Source: JAFKFI01 sp963795435
Lineage (GTDB): Bacteria > Pseudomonadota > Alphaproteobacteria > Acetobacterales > Acetobacteraceae
Direction: 5' to 3'
Assembly (NCBI GenBank): GCA_963795435.1
Contig: CAWCHV010000007.1
Location: forward strand, 124,001-188,000
Length of the DNA: 64,000 bases
In this document: in pieces, positions 9,232-18,414 of the stretch
Layout of the letters: each line of letters opens with the position of its first letter
Position numbering within the stretch: position 1 is the first letter of the stretch
Position numbers and translations under genes: made by a program
Notes under the pieces: model-generated
Told to the model about the DNA's origin: nothing
Seen by the model: the letters and a program-made list of their open reading frames with translations, nothing else
Database searches by the model: none

Positions 9232-9563
9232 CAGCGCACCAGCCCGAGCAGCACGCGCCGCCCATCCAGCCTCACAGGGATCGTACGCGCGCACCCCTCG
9301 TCGGGCTCCTTCGCGCGCCCGTCGGCAAGTCCGATCACCCAGTTGTGCAGCGGGCAGGTGACGGACTCGCCGTGCACGATGCCTTGCGAGAGGCGGCCCT
9401 GCTTGTGCGGGCAGCGATCATGCAGCGCGAACACGCCGTCGCTCGCGGTGCGGAAGATCGCGACGTCCTCGCCGCGCAGTTGGACGATGCGGGCGCCGAG
9501 CCGGGGGATATCGTCCACCGACCCGATTTCGCGCCACGCGGCCTGCGTGAAATCGCCGTCCAT
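9231..9563 (-). CDS. nirD: Nitrite reductase small subunit NirD (Rieske-type)
   Basis: A 110-residue Rieske-fold protein. The [2Fe-2S] ligands are visible as C51-P-H53 and C70-P-L-H73. It is the usual length for NirD (~105-115), the small partner of NADH-dependent siroheme nitrite reductase. It starts 5 bases after the nirB stop and its own stop shares a base with the nasA start (TGATG), so nirB-nirD-nasA are clearly one translationally coupled unit. Confidence 0.95.
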   Translation of the reverse strand: MDGDFTQAAWREIGSVDDIPRLGARIVQLRGEDVAIFRTASDGVFALHDRCPHKQGRLSQGIVHGESVTCPLHNWVIGLADGRAKEPDEGCARTIPVRLDGRRVLLGLVR

Positions 9564-9568
9564 TGCGC

Positions 9569-12010
9569 CTACTCGACCACGGCGAGCGAGCGGAACTCAT
9601 GCGCTTCCGCCCCAGCCGCGCGGTCCGCCCACGGATCGATCTGCATGTAGCTCTGGCTTTCCAGGAATCGCTCGTGCAGCGCCGCTCGTCCGTCCGCGTC
9701 CTCTACGATGCGCTGCTTGACGTGCCCGATGCCGACGCGCTCGACCCAATGAGCGGTGCGTTCGAGGTAATGCGCCTCCTCGCGATAGAGCTGCATGAAG
9801 GCGGCACAGTATTCGAGCACTTCGTCGGACGTGGCGACCTTGCACAGCAGGTCCGTCACGCGAACCTTGATCCCGCCATTGCCGGCGACGTGCAGCTCCC
9901 ATCCGCTGTCCACCGCGACGACGCCGAAATCCTTGATCGTCGCCTCGGCGCAGTTGCGCGGACAGCCGGAGACGGCGAGCTTGACCTTGTGCGGCGTCCA
10001 GCTCCCCCAGGTCATGCGTTCCAAGGCGATGCCCATGCCGGTGGAATCCTGCGTGCCGAAGCGGCACCATTCGGACCCCACGCAGGTCTTCACCGTCCGC
10101 AACGCCTTGCCGTAAGCGTGGCCCGACACCATCCCGGCCGCGTTGAGGTCACGCCACACGTCGGGCAGTTGCTCGCGCTTGACGCCGAGCAGGTCGATGC
10201 GCTGACCGCCCGTCACCTTCACCGTCGGGATGTCGTAGCGATCCACTACGTCAGCGATGGCGCGCAACTCGGCGGCGGTGGTGACGCCGCCCCACATGCG
10301 CGGCACTACGGAGTAGGTGCCGTCCTTCTGGATGTTGGCGTGCATCCGCTCGTTGACGAAGCGCGAGCGCGCGTCGTCGCGATAGGTCGCCGGCCAGGCG
10401 CAGATCAGGTAGAAGTTCAGCGCCGGGCGGCAGCTCGCGCAACCATCGGGCGAGCTCCAGCCGAGGGCGCGCATCACCGCCGGGATCGTCCGCAGCCCCT
10501 GCTCGCGGATCGCGGCGCGCACCGCGTCATGCCCATGTATCGTGCATTTGCACATCGGCTTGACCTTGGGCGTCGCGTCGTAGGCGGCGCCGACGGCGTG
10601 CGCGAGCAGCGCCTCCACGTTGCAGGTGCAACTGCCGCAGGAGGACGACGCCTTGGTGCGCGCGCGCACCGCGTCGAGCGTGGTCAACCCGTGCCCGGCG
10701 ATCGCGGCGAGAATCCTTCCCTTTGACACGCCGTTGCAGCCGCAAATCTCTGCGCTGTCCGGCAGCGCCTCCACGCCGCTCTCGGCGACCCCCGCCAGCG
10801 CCGGGCCGAACGCCAACAGGTCGCGCATCGCCGAGACATCAGTGCCCTTGCGGATCAAGTCAAAATACCATCCGCCGTCGCGTGCCTCGCCATACAGCAC
10901 CGCGCCGATCAGTTTTTCCCCGCGCAGCACCAGCCGCTTGTGGACGCCACGCGCCGCGTCGCGGAACACGACTTCTTCCGTAGTCTCGTCCCCCAGAAAA
11001 TCGCCGGCGGAGAACATGTCGATCCCCGTCACCTTGAGCCGTGTTCCCGTTAGGCCGGGCTCGTAGACGCTGTCCGCGGTGTCGGTGACGCGATCGGCAC
11101 AGATCTTCGCCATATCCCAGAGCGGGGCCACGAGCCCGAACAACTGACCGCGATGCTCGACGCACTCGCCGACCGCGTAGATTTGCGGGTCGCTGGTGCG
11201 CATCGCGTCGTCCACCCGCACGCCGCGACCGCAGGCGAGGCCGGCTTCCTTGGCGAGCGCGACATTCGGGCGGATGCCGACCGCCATCACCACCAGATCG
11301 GCGGCGATCTCGCGCCCGTCCGCGAGTTCAAGCGCGCGGACGCGATCGTCGCCGTGAATGGCGCGGGTGTTGGCCTCGGTCAGCACCTCGATGCCGCGCG
11401 CGCGCAGGTCGTCGGCGAGCAGTGCGGCCGAGACGGGATCGAGCTGGCGCTCCATCAAGGTCGGCATCAGATGAAGCACGGTGACATCCATGCCGCCGCG
11501 GCGCAGGCCGTTCGCCGCTTCCAGCCCGAGCAGCCCGCCGCCGATCACCACCGCGCGGCCGCCGACGCGCGCGGCGTTTAACATTGTCTCGACGTCGCCG
11601 ATGTCGCGGAAGCCGATCACGCCCCGCAGTCGCGCGCCCGGCACCGGCAGAATAACGGGGTTGGAGCCGGTGGCGAGCAGCAGAACGTCGTACGGCCGCA
11701 TCGTGCCGCACTCGCCTTGCACCATGCACGCGTCCCGGTCGATCGCGACGACGGCCTCGCCGGCGATCAGCTCGATGCGGTTGGCCGCGTACCAGCCGCG
11801 ATCATGCGTGACGATCTCCTCGAAGCTCTTTTCACCCGCCAGCACCGGCGAGAGCATGATGCGGTTGTAGTTGCCGTGCGGCTCGGCGCCGAACACGGTG
11901 ATGTCGAACTCGTCCGGCGCGCGGGCGAGGATTTCTTCCACCGTGCGGATGCCGGCCATGCCGTTGCCGACCAGCACGAGGCGGCGGCGGGCGGGGGAGA
12001 GCATGTTCAT
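9569..12010 (-). CDS. nirB: NADH-dependent nitrite reductase large subunit NirB
   Basis: An 813-residue protein with the full NirB domain order. It begins with an FAD/NAD pyridine nucleotide-disulfide reductase domain (LVLVGNGMAGIRTVEEIL; second nucleotide fold at VVIGGGLLGLEAANGL). A BFD-like [2Fe-2S] region follows (CGCNGVSKG ... SSCGSCTCNVEALL), then the siroheme/[4Fe-4S] domains with TCVGSEWCRFG and SGCPRNCAEA as cluster ligands. It reduces nitrite to ammonium with NAD(P)H in the cytoplasm. The first ATG has a good GGAGGGGG ribosome site. It lies 11 bases after the transporter stop. Confidence 0.96.
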   Translation of the reverse strand: MNMLSPARRRLVLVGNGMAGIRTVEEILARAPDEFDITVFGAEPHGNYNRIMLSPVLAGEKSFEEIVTHDRGWYAANRIELIAGEAVVAIDRDACMVQGECGTMRPYDVLLLATGSNPVILPVPGARLRGVIGFRDIGDVETMLNAARVGGRAVVIGGGLLGLEAANGLRRGGMDVTVLHLMPTLMERQLDPVSAALLADDLRARGIEVLTEANTRAIHGDDRVRALELADGREIAADLVVMAVGIRPNVALAKEAGLACGRGVRVDDAMRTSDPQIYAVGECVEHRGQLFGLVAPLWDMAKICADRVTDTADSVYEPGLTGTRLKVTGIDMFSAGDFLGDETTEEVVFRDAARGVHKRLVLRGEKLIGAVLYGEARDGGWYFDLIRKGTDVSAMRDLLAFGPALAGVAESGVEALPDSAEICGCNGVSKGRILAAIAGHGLTTLDAVRARTKASSSCGSCTCNVEALLAHAVGAAYDATPKVKPMCKCTIHGHDAVRAAIREQGLRTIPAVMRALGWSSPDGCASCRPALNFYLICAWPATYRDDARSRFVNERMHANIQKDGTYSVVPRMWGGVTTAAELRAIADVVDRYDIPTVKVTGGQRIDLLGVKREQLPDVWRDLNAAGMVSGHAYGKALRTVKTCVGSEWCRFGTQDSTGMGIALERMTWGSWTPHKVKLAVSGCPRNCAEATIKDFGVVAVDSGWELHVAGNGGIKVRVTDLLCKVATSDEVLEYCAAFMQLYREEAHYLERTAHWVERVGIGHVKQRIVEDADGRAALHERFLESQSYMQIDPWADRAAGAEAHEFRSLAVVE

Positions 12011-12021
12011 GTCCCCCTCCC

Positions 12022-13299
12022 TCAGACGCGCGCCGCGCCGTAGAGCTCGGACCAGGTGGTGCGCCAGCGGCGGCGCACCCCGCCGAGCGCCACGAGAGCC
12101 AGCGCCGCGAGCAGGGCGAAGATCAAGAAACCCGCGCCGTAACCGCCGGTGAGCTGCTTCGAGTAGCCGAGGCTGGAAGCGAGATAGAACCCGCCGAGGC
12201 CGCCGGCCATGCCGACGAGCCCCGTCATCACGCCGATTTCGTTACGGAAGCGCTGAGGGACAAGCTGGAACACCGAGCCGTTGCCCATGCCGAGCGCCAG
12301 CATCCCGACCAGGAACACCGGCAGCGCGATCCAGATGGAGGGGAGGCCCGTGCTGATCGCGGCGAAGGCGCAGGCGGCGACGGCGTAGAGGGCCGTCAGC
12401 GCGCGCACGCCGCCCACCCGGTCGGCCACGGCGCCACCGAGCGGCCGCACCATCGAGCCGACGAACACCGCCGCCGCGGTGCAGTAACCCGCCGCCACCG
12501 GAGGCAGGCCGTACTGGTCGTTGAAATAGATCGTCAGCGACGAGGCGAGGCCCACGAAACCGCCGAAGGTGACGGAGTAGAACGCCATGAACCACCAGCA
12601 GTCGCGCTGGCGCAGCAGGCGGAGATAGGCCGAGAGCGGCTTCGGCGCCGGCGCGGACGGGCTGTCCTTCGCCAGCACGATGAAGGCGAGCAGCGTCACC
12701 GCGAGCGGGATCGCCGCCAACCCGACCACGTTGCGCCAGCCGAACGCCAGCGCCAGACCAGGTGCGAACAGCGCCGCCAGCACCGTGCCGGAATTCCCCG
12801 CCCCGGCGAAGCCAAGGGCGGTACCCTGGTGCTCGGGCGGATACCATGACGACGCCAGCGGCAGCGCCACCGCGAAGGAGGCGCCGGCGAGCCCGAGTAC
12901 CACGCCGAGTGCCAGCGTGCCCGCGAAGCTGTCGATGTCGAGCAGCCAGGCGGCGATCAGCCCGGCGATGACCACGAGTTGGGCGCCGATGCCGACGCGA
13001 CGCGCGCGGTAGCGGTCCACCAGCAACCCCAGCACGACGCGCAGCGCGGCGCCGGCCAGCACCGGGACGGCCACCATCAGCCCCTTATGCGCTGCGTCGA
13101 GGTGCAGATCCTTGGCGATGGCGACGCCGAGCGGCCCGAGCAGCACCCAGACCATGAAGCTGATGTCGAAATACAGGAAGGCGGAGAACAGCGTGGGCAG
13201 GTGCCCGGCCTTGAGGAAGCCCCGTGTCATGTAAAATCCGCTCCAGCGCGGCGCCTCGATGGCGCCGGCGGGCCGCTTGACCCGCGAGCGGACCGCCAT
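12022..13299 (-). CDS. Nitrate/nitrite MFS transporter (NarK/NasA family)
   Basis: A 425-residue 12-TM major facilitator. Family hallmarks: RGFLKAGHLPTLFSAFLYFDISFMVWVLLGPLG at the first helix (given in part), LLVDRYRARRVG as the loop 2-3 motif, LGLAGASFAVALPLASSWYPPEHQGTALGFAGAGNSGTV (nitrate signature region, residues ~110-150) and GNGSVFQLVPQRFRNEIGVMTG for the second signature. It imports nitrate (and/or exports nitrite) for the NasA/NirBD pathway. I chose the ATG of MAVRSRVKRP because homologues begin close to this point. An upstream in-frame ATG at 13365 has no ribosome site and sits 4 bases behind a GC-rich hairpin. Confidence 0.92.
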   Translation of the reverse strand: MAVRSRVKRPAGAIEAPRWSGFYMTRGFLKAGHLPTLFSAFLYFDISFMVWVLLGPLGVAIAKDLHLDAAHKGLMVAVPVLAGAALRVVLGLLVDRYRARRVGIGAQLVVIAGLIAAWLLDIDSFAGTLALGVVLGLAGASFAVALPLASSWYPPEHQGTALGFAGAGNSGTVLAALFAPGLALAFGWRNVVGLAAIPLAVTLLAFIVLAKDSPSAPAPKPLSAYLRLLRQRDCWWFMAFYSVTFGGFVGLASSLTIYFNDQYGLPPVAAGYCTAAAVFVGSMVRPLGGAVADRVGGVRALTALYAVAACAFAAISTGLPSIWIALPVFLVGMLALGMGNGSVFQLVPQRFRNEIGVMTGLVGMAGGLGGFYLASSLGYSKQLTGGYGAGFLIFALLAALALVALGGVRRRWRTTWSELYGAARV

Positions 13300-13596
13300 T
13301 GGTCCGCCGATCGTTGTCGGGAGCGTGCTGCTCCGGCTGGAATGCCGACCTCCGTTGGCCGCCATTCACGGGGCTGGCTGGCCAACCCCGCTTCGCAAAT
13401 GCAGCAATCCCCGTGCCAGAGGGAGGCGCCGCTCGCTGCCTGAATCCAGGGCGGTAGAGTCAGATACCGATTGCGCCTTGCGAGTGCATAGTGGATGCAA
13501 AACGGGCAGTCGAAGATCAGATTCTACTCAGACCTCCGAGCCGGCATGAGGTCTTCGGGGCACCATACGCGCGATTGAGCGGAATTCGGGCGCACT
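13300..13596 (-). promoter_or_regulatory. Structured leader between nasS and the nitrate transporter gene; candidate NasT antitermination site
   Basis: A 297-base stretch without a convincing gene between nasS and the first structural gene, read on the minus strand. It can form several hairpins: AGACCTC/GAGGTCT (13530-13554, 7 bp, 11-base loop), TGCAT/ATGCA (5-base loop, about 13487-13501), CGGTA/TACCG (about 13453-13470) and GGGGTTGG-CCAG-CCAGCCCC (13365-13388). NasT is an ANTAR protein, and in known systems it binds paired small hairpins in the leader of nas operons to prevent termination. The position fits; I do not see the canonical A1/G4 hexanucleotide loops or a U-run after the GC-rich hairpin, so the assignment is tentative. 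Confidence 0.45.
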
Positions 13597-14655
13597 TTAG
13601 GTGCTCGGCGCGTCCCCTGGCCCGATTGTATCGTGGTCGGGCCAGCACAAACCCTCCATGTCCGCCGCCGCTCGCAGCAGGTCCGGCCGGTAGACGGTTC
13701 GCACGACGCTCTCGCGATCGAGCTCCGAGACCCACCCCCAGCGTCGCATTTGATCGAGAAACCAGCGCGCGTGAGACGGTCGGGGGAACCAGGCGGCCCC
13801 GGCATGGAACCCGATTGTCTCGGCTTCGGCGCCGCCGCGAAGTGCCGCGCGGGTCGCCGGCTCCGGGAGCCAGAGCCCTTCGGGATCGGCGAGCAGCCGG
13901 GCAATGCCGGGCGCCGCGTCGGCCGCGTCGCAGAGCTGCCCGGCGCGGAGCAGCACGCGCAGCAGGGCCAACAGCGCGCCAGGCTGGCTCGACGCCCAGG
14001 GTGCCGCCACGGCCAGGCACTTCTCCGGATGGCGCGGCCAGATCGCCGAGGTGCCGAGCAGCATGGAGCCGACACCTTCTCGCGCCGCCGCTTCGCCCCA
14101 CGGCGCGCCGGCGCAGAACCCGGCGATGCGCCCGTCGGCCAATGCCTGAACCATGTGCGCGGGCGGCACCACGACGGTCTGCATGTTCCGGTCGGGATCG
14201 GCCGCCGACGCGAGCCAATGACGCAGCAGCAGGTTGTGGGTGGAGAAATCATGCACCACGGCGAAGCGTGGGCGTTCCGGTTGACGCCGCATCCAGGCTG
14301 TCAGGCACTGAGCCAGCACGCGCGGCGGCGCGCCGGGAGCGAGCCCCGCCGCCGCCGCGGGACCCAGGACGATGGAGTTGCCGCCGAGCGTCAGCCCCAT
14401 CGGTACGATCAATCGGGCCGGCGGGCGCCCGAGACCAATCGCGGCGGCGAGCGCGAGCGGAGGCAGCATCACGGCCGCGTCCAGCAGCCCGTAGGTAAGC
14501 TTGTCGGCGATATTGGCCCAGGACGGCTCCACGCTGATCCGGGCGTCGATGCCAAGTTCCGCGAACAGGCCGCGCCGGTCCGCGACGATCACCGGTGCGC
14601 TGTCCACCAGGCGCAAAACGCCGATCCGCACGCGCATGGCCGCTTGCTCCGTCAT
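13597..14655 (-). CDS. nasS: Nitrate sensor NasS (NrtA/CmpA-like receptor without signal peptide)
   Basis: A 352-residue periplasmic-receptor-fold protein with no export signal. It starts MRVRIGVLRLVDSAPVIVA and continues GLFAELGIDARISVEPSWANIADKL, the NrtA/CmpA family pattern. Such cytoplasmic NasS proteins bind nitrate or nitrite and hold the ANTAR regulator NasT inactive until ligand is present. Its ATG overlaps the nasT stop by ATGA, supporting a NasT-NasS partnership. The position directly ahead of the nitrate operon leader fits its regulatory job. Confidence 0.9.
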   Translation of the reverse strand: MTEQAAMRVRIGVLRLVDSAPVIVADRRGLFAELGIDARISVEPSWANIADKLTYGLLDAAVMLPPLALAAAIGLGRPPARLIVPMGLTLGGNSIVLGPAAAAGLAPGAPPRVLAQCLTAWMRRQPERPRFAVVHDFSTHNLLLRHWLASAADPDRNMQTVVVPPAHMVQALADGRIAGFCAGAPWGEAAAREGVGSMLLGTSAIWPRHPEKCLAVAAPWASSQPGALLALLRVLLRAGQLCDAADAAPGIARLLADPEGLWLPEPATRAALRGGAEAETIGFHAGAAWFPRPSHARWFLDQMRRWGWVSELDRESVVRTVYRPDLLRAAADMEGLCWPDHDTIGPGDAPST

Positions 14656-15227
14656 GACGGGTCCCGCCGGCGGTGGCGGACGATCTCCTCCGCGATCTCG
14701 ACGATCCGCCTGCCGCGCGCCATCGCCTGCCGGCGCAGCCAGGCGTAGGCGGCGGGCTCGGCCAGACGTCGCTCTCGAATGAGGATCGCCTTCGCGCGGT
14801 CGATCACCTCCCGCTCGCCGAGCCTCTTCTCGGCGCGGTCCAACTCCTCGCGAACCAGGCGATGCCGCTGAAACAAGGCGACGGCGGCGCGCAGGATCGG
14901 CCTCACGTCGGGCGGCGTCAGCCCGAGCACGTTGTAGGAGGACACGCCAGCCCCGATCGCCTCCTCCATGAAGCCCGGATCGTCCTCGTCGACGAACACC
15001 ACCACCGGGCGCGGGCTGCGCGAGGCGAGCTGGCGCACGCCCTCCAAGGCATCGCGGTCGGGCCGCGCCATGTCGACGATCACCACCTCCGGCGCATGGG
15101 CGGCGACGGCGTCAGACAGGGTCTCGCCCGGGACGATCCGGACCACGACGAGCCCCGGGTCCGCCCCCAGGGCGCGCGCCAGGAGACGGGCGCGTTCCGC
15201 ATCGTCATCGGCCAGCAACACCTTCAC
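14652..15227 (-). CDS. nasT: NasT, ANTAR-domain RNA-binding antiterminator
   Basis: A 191-residue protein. It has an N-terminal receiver-like domain (MKVLLADDD; probable phospho-acceptor position D52 in VIVDMARPD). The C-terminal ANTAR helical domain begins with EVIDRAKAILIRERRLAEPAAYAWLRRQAM. ANTAR domains bind RNA and relieve leader termination; here the target is probably the leader at 13300-13596. The start is GTG. It is the promoter-proximal gene of the nasT-nasS pair; 159 bases separate it from the divergent DUF2147 gene, which must contain its promoter. Confidence 0.92.
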   Translation of the reverse strand: MKVLLADDDAERARLLARALGADPGLVVVRIVPGETLSDAVAAHAPEVVIVDMARPDRDALEGVRQLASRSPRPVVVFVDEDDPGFMEEAIGAGVSSYNVLGLTPPDVRPILRAAVALFQRHRLVREELDRAEKRLGEREVIDRAKAILIRERRLAEPAAYAWLRRQAMARGRRIVEIAEEIVRHRRRDPS

Positions 15228-15386
15228 GCGCGATCACGGGCTCCGCGCCGGGGGAAATCCGGCATCATCGCTGTCCTAGCAAGCGAGGTACCAGAACCTC
15301 CTCCCCTTTCGGCGGGGCTCCGGGAGGCGCTTCACAGTCCTCGCCGCGATCCCATGTGCTCCTGCTGTACGCATCGGGAGACCGGG

Positions 15387-15824
15387 ATGACCCAGCGATG
15401 GCTGGCCGCTCTCACGGGGGCGCTGGTCGCGATCGGCCTGACCGGCATCGCCCGCGCCCAGCAGGCATCGGGCCAACCGCCGGTCGGGCTATGGCTGACA
15501 CAGGATCACAGGGGGGTCATCCGGATCGCCCCGTGCGGGCAGAATATGTGCGGCAGCATTGTCGGACAGAGCGCCGCGGGGCCAGAGCCGCCGGTTGCCG
15601 CCCGCTGCGGGCTGATGATCCTGACGGTGGCGCCCTCCAGGCCCGGAGTTTGGGACGGCCATATCACCAACCCCGAAGACGGGCAGGTGTGGAACGCCCA
15701 GATCTGGCAGGACACGCTGGGCAAGCTGCACTTGCGCGGCTACGTCGCCCTGCCGCTGCTCGGCCAAACCCAGATATGGACGCGCTACGCGGGCCGGCTC
15801 GCCACTGGCTGCCGCATGGATTGA
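15387..15824 (+). CDS. Secreted DUF2147 family protein
   Basis: A 145-residue protein with a signal peptide (LAALTGALVAIGLTGIARAQ). The mature part follows the DUF2147 pattern: PVGLWLTQDHRGVIRIAPCG, MCGSIVG, NPEDGQVWNAQIWQD and LRGYVALPLLGQTQIWTR. DUF2147 proteins are small periplasmic beta-barrel-like proteins of unknown function. The ATG at MTQRWL was chosen because the signal peptide starts there; a much longer in-frame ORF upstream overlaps nasT and is a shadow. It is transcribed away from nasT and converges on the selenoprotein gene, with only 3 bases between the two stops. Confidence 0.8.
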   Translation: MTQRWLAALTGALVAIGLTGIARAQQASGQPPVGLWLTQDHRGVIRIAPCGQNMCGSIVGQSAAGPEPPVAARCGLMILTVAPSRPGVWDGHITNPEDGQVWNAQIWQDTLGKLHLRGYVALPLLGQTQIWTRYAGRLATGCRMD

Positions 15825-15827
15825 CCG

Positions 15828-17042
15828 TTAGCTCGGCAGATACGGCGCCGGGACGAAGAAGCGGGTGCCGACCGTCTTCAGGGCGTTGTTCCCGCTCGCC
15901 TCCGCCGCGCCGCGCAGCGCGATCAGGAACCGGCCCGCCAGCGTCTCGCGCCAGAACCAGCCGTCTATCTGCCGACTCGCGGGCGGGTCCCCGACGGCTT
16001 GCGCGGCCTCGCCATAATAGGCCTTCAGATCATCCGCCAGGAAGCGCAGCGCCAGCGCCGGCGTCGCGTGCCCGGCCGACGCCGGCAGCTCGCCGTCGAG
16101 GAAGCGGGCGGCGACACCGGGCCACGCGTCCGGCGGCTGACCGAACAGGCCGACGGTGCTGCGGCCGAAGCGGGTCCGCGTCCGGTCCCAGAACGGCCGG
16201 AGCACCGCGATCTCGCTTGCCATCGCGGCGGCCCAGGCTCCGCCTGACGTCAGCGCCGCGGCGGGGGGCGGCGACAGCAGCTCGAACGGCGGCCGCCACC
16301 CCGGGCGGTCCCTCCAGCCCGGCGCGTCCTCCGCGAAATCCTCCAGGATGACCGGGCCGTCGCTACGCTCCAGCAGGCGCAGGGCCCGCATCAGCACCCG
16401 GCGCTGGAACGCCGGATCGCCGGGCTCGCCGAGTGGGCGGCCAAGCTCGAAGGGCACCCAGAGCCCTCGCGGCGGCCGCACCTTCTCCATCTGCACCCGG
16501 ATCATCCCGAGCGTCACTGTCGCAACGCCCCGTTCCTCCAACCGATGTGCCAGCGCGCTCACGGCGCGCGTGCAGACCGGTCAGACAGGGCTCAGGACGA
16601 CCGAGTCGATCCGCTCGCGCCGCAGACCGGCGGCGATCCCGTCGGCGGTATCCTCCATCCCGGCCGGATCGGTCGAGCCGAGGATGGAATAATGCGTCGG
16701 CGCGACCCCGCCGATCACACCCTCGGCGGCGAGTTCGCGCAGCCGGTCGATCGGGTAGACCACGTTGAGGTCGCGCTGAAAGCCGGAGCGGTCGAAATTG
16801 ATCGACACGTGGCTCATCAGGATGTCCGCGGGATCGAGCGAGGCCGGCAGGCGGCGGAACTCCGCGCTGCCGAACTGGAACGGCGGCTCGGAGCGCGCGA
16901 ACAGCGCGGCCGAACTGACCACGGCGACGCGGCGCTCCGCCAGCGGGGGGCCTTCCACCCAGGGCCGCGTGTCGAAGCTCGGGCAAGGGGCCGACTGGAC
17001 GGCGGTCCGGGTCGGCTCGGGCAAGTCCTCGATACGGGCCAA
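15828..17042 (-). CDS. GrdB-family (glycine/sarcosine/betaine reductase selenoprotein B-like) protein, probable selenoprotein with in-frame TGA
   Basis: Two adjacent minus-strand ORFs (17042-16581 and 16562-15828) lie in the same frame and are separated by a single TGA at 16583-16581. Read through, they give one 404-residue protein of the GRDB family. Typical stretches are SINFDRSGFQRDLNVVYPID, AAEGVIGGVAPTHYSILG and, around the TGA, VVLSPV-U-PVCTRAVSALAHRL. The Sec position (154) and C157 form the U-x-x-C redox motif expected at this exact place, where homologues have UPVC or CPVC. A hairpin resembling a bacterial SECIS begins at the next base. Start is TTG with a GAGGAGG ribosome site 5 bases upstream. 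It is the last gene of a five-gene operon. Alternative: a nonsense mutation; the conserved motif and hairpin argue against it. Substrate unknown; in GrdB the selenocysteine takes part in reductive cleavage of an alpha-carbon bond. Confidence 0.85.
16542..16580 (-). promoter_or_regulatory. SECIS-like hairpin directly after the in-frame TGA
   Basis: The 39 bases after the TGA fold on the minus strand into one long stem-loop. An outer helix CCGGT/ATCGG (one G-T wobble) is followed by a C-C mismatch, then TGC/GCA. Next come single unpaired bases on each side, including a bulged T, then GCGCGC/GCGCGC closed by a five-base loop CGTGA. The loop begins 18 bases after the TGA and contains GT, within the spacing described for bacterial SECIS elements (SelB binding). 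Folding was done by eye; the bulge position differs from Escherichia coli fdhF. Confidence 0.6.
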
Positions 17043-17075
17043 GACGGCCTCCTCACTGGGATCGCGGCAACGCTA

Positions 17076-17483
17076 TCACGATCTCAGCGCGTCCGCGGCC
17101 GGTATCCGATAGAGCCGGCCCGTGGCGTCGAGCGCGCCGACGCTCCACGCGCCGCCGGTGCCCTCGACCAGCCAGCGCAGGATGGCCCACAGATCGCGGT
17201 CCGCGACGTCCTCGTCGAGCGGTTCGAGCGCCGGCACGACGGCGGAAATCTCGACGCCGGCGGGGAACGGCTCGCCGCTGCGGCCGATGAACACCAGCGC
17301 ATAGGCGCCCCCCGACGGCGCCCGCAGATAGCCCGGCGCGGCGAGACCGATCCGGTCGAGGTCGAAGGCGCGGGACAGGAAATCGCGGAATTCGGGATAG
17401 TGGCCGACGCGGTCCTCGGCGAGCAGGAAGGCGAAGCGCGTGCCGTCCAGCGACGGCACGGGAATTGGTTGCACGACGCTCAT
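17076..17483 (-). CDS. Small conserved-looking hypothetical protein in the selenoprotein operon
   Basis: A 135-residue acidic protein that I do not recognise. It has no signal peptide or membrane segment. Features are a run of hydrophobic strands (TRFAFLLAEDRVGHYPEF, AYALVFIGRSGEPFP) and a Trp-containing C-terminal helix DLWAILRWLVEGTGGAW. Start chosen at MSVVQPIP, which begins 2 bases after the stop of the hydrolase gene; the ORF also extends further upstream, inside that gene. It ends 33 bases before the selenoprotein start, so it sits in the operon and may be a partner of the reductase. Confidence 0.65.
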   Translation of the reverse strand: MSVVQPIPVPSLDGTRFAFLLAEDRVGHYPEFRDFLSRAFDLDRIGLAAPGYLRAPSGGAYALVFIGRSGEPFPAGVEISAVVPALEPLDEDVADRDLWAILRWLVEGTGGAWSVGALDATGRLYRIPAADALRS

Positions 17484-17484
17484 A

Positions 17485-18410
<926 letters not shown>

Positions 18411-18414
<4 letters not shown>

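Noticed and set aside
6454..9720. Very long plus-strand frame (1088 codons) across the nasA region
   Set aside because: It is the antisense shadow of nasA and nirD. Its translation is Arg/Ala/Gly-rich and shows no family motif, whereas the minus strand encodes complete, recognisable enzymes.
16581..16583. TGA read as a nonsense mutation making the GrdB-like gene a pseudogene
   Set aside because: The codon lies exactly at the redox-active position followed by P-V-C, and a SECIS-like hairpin begins at the next base. A random stop would not be expected there; still testable by checking for sel genes.
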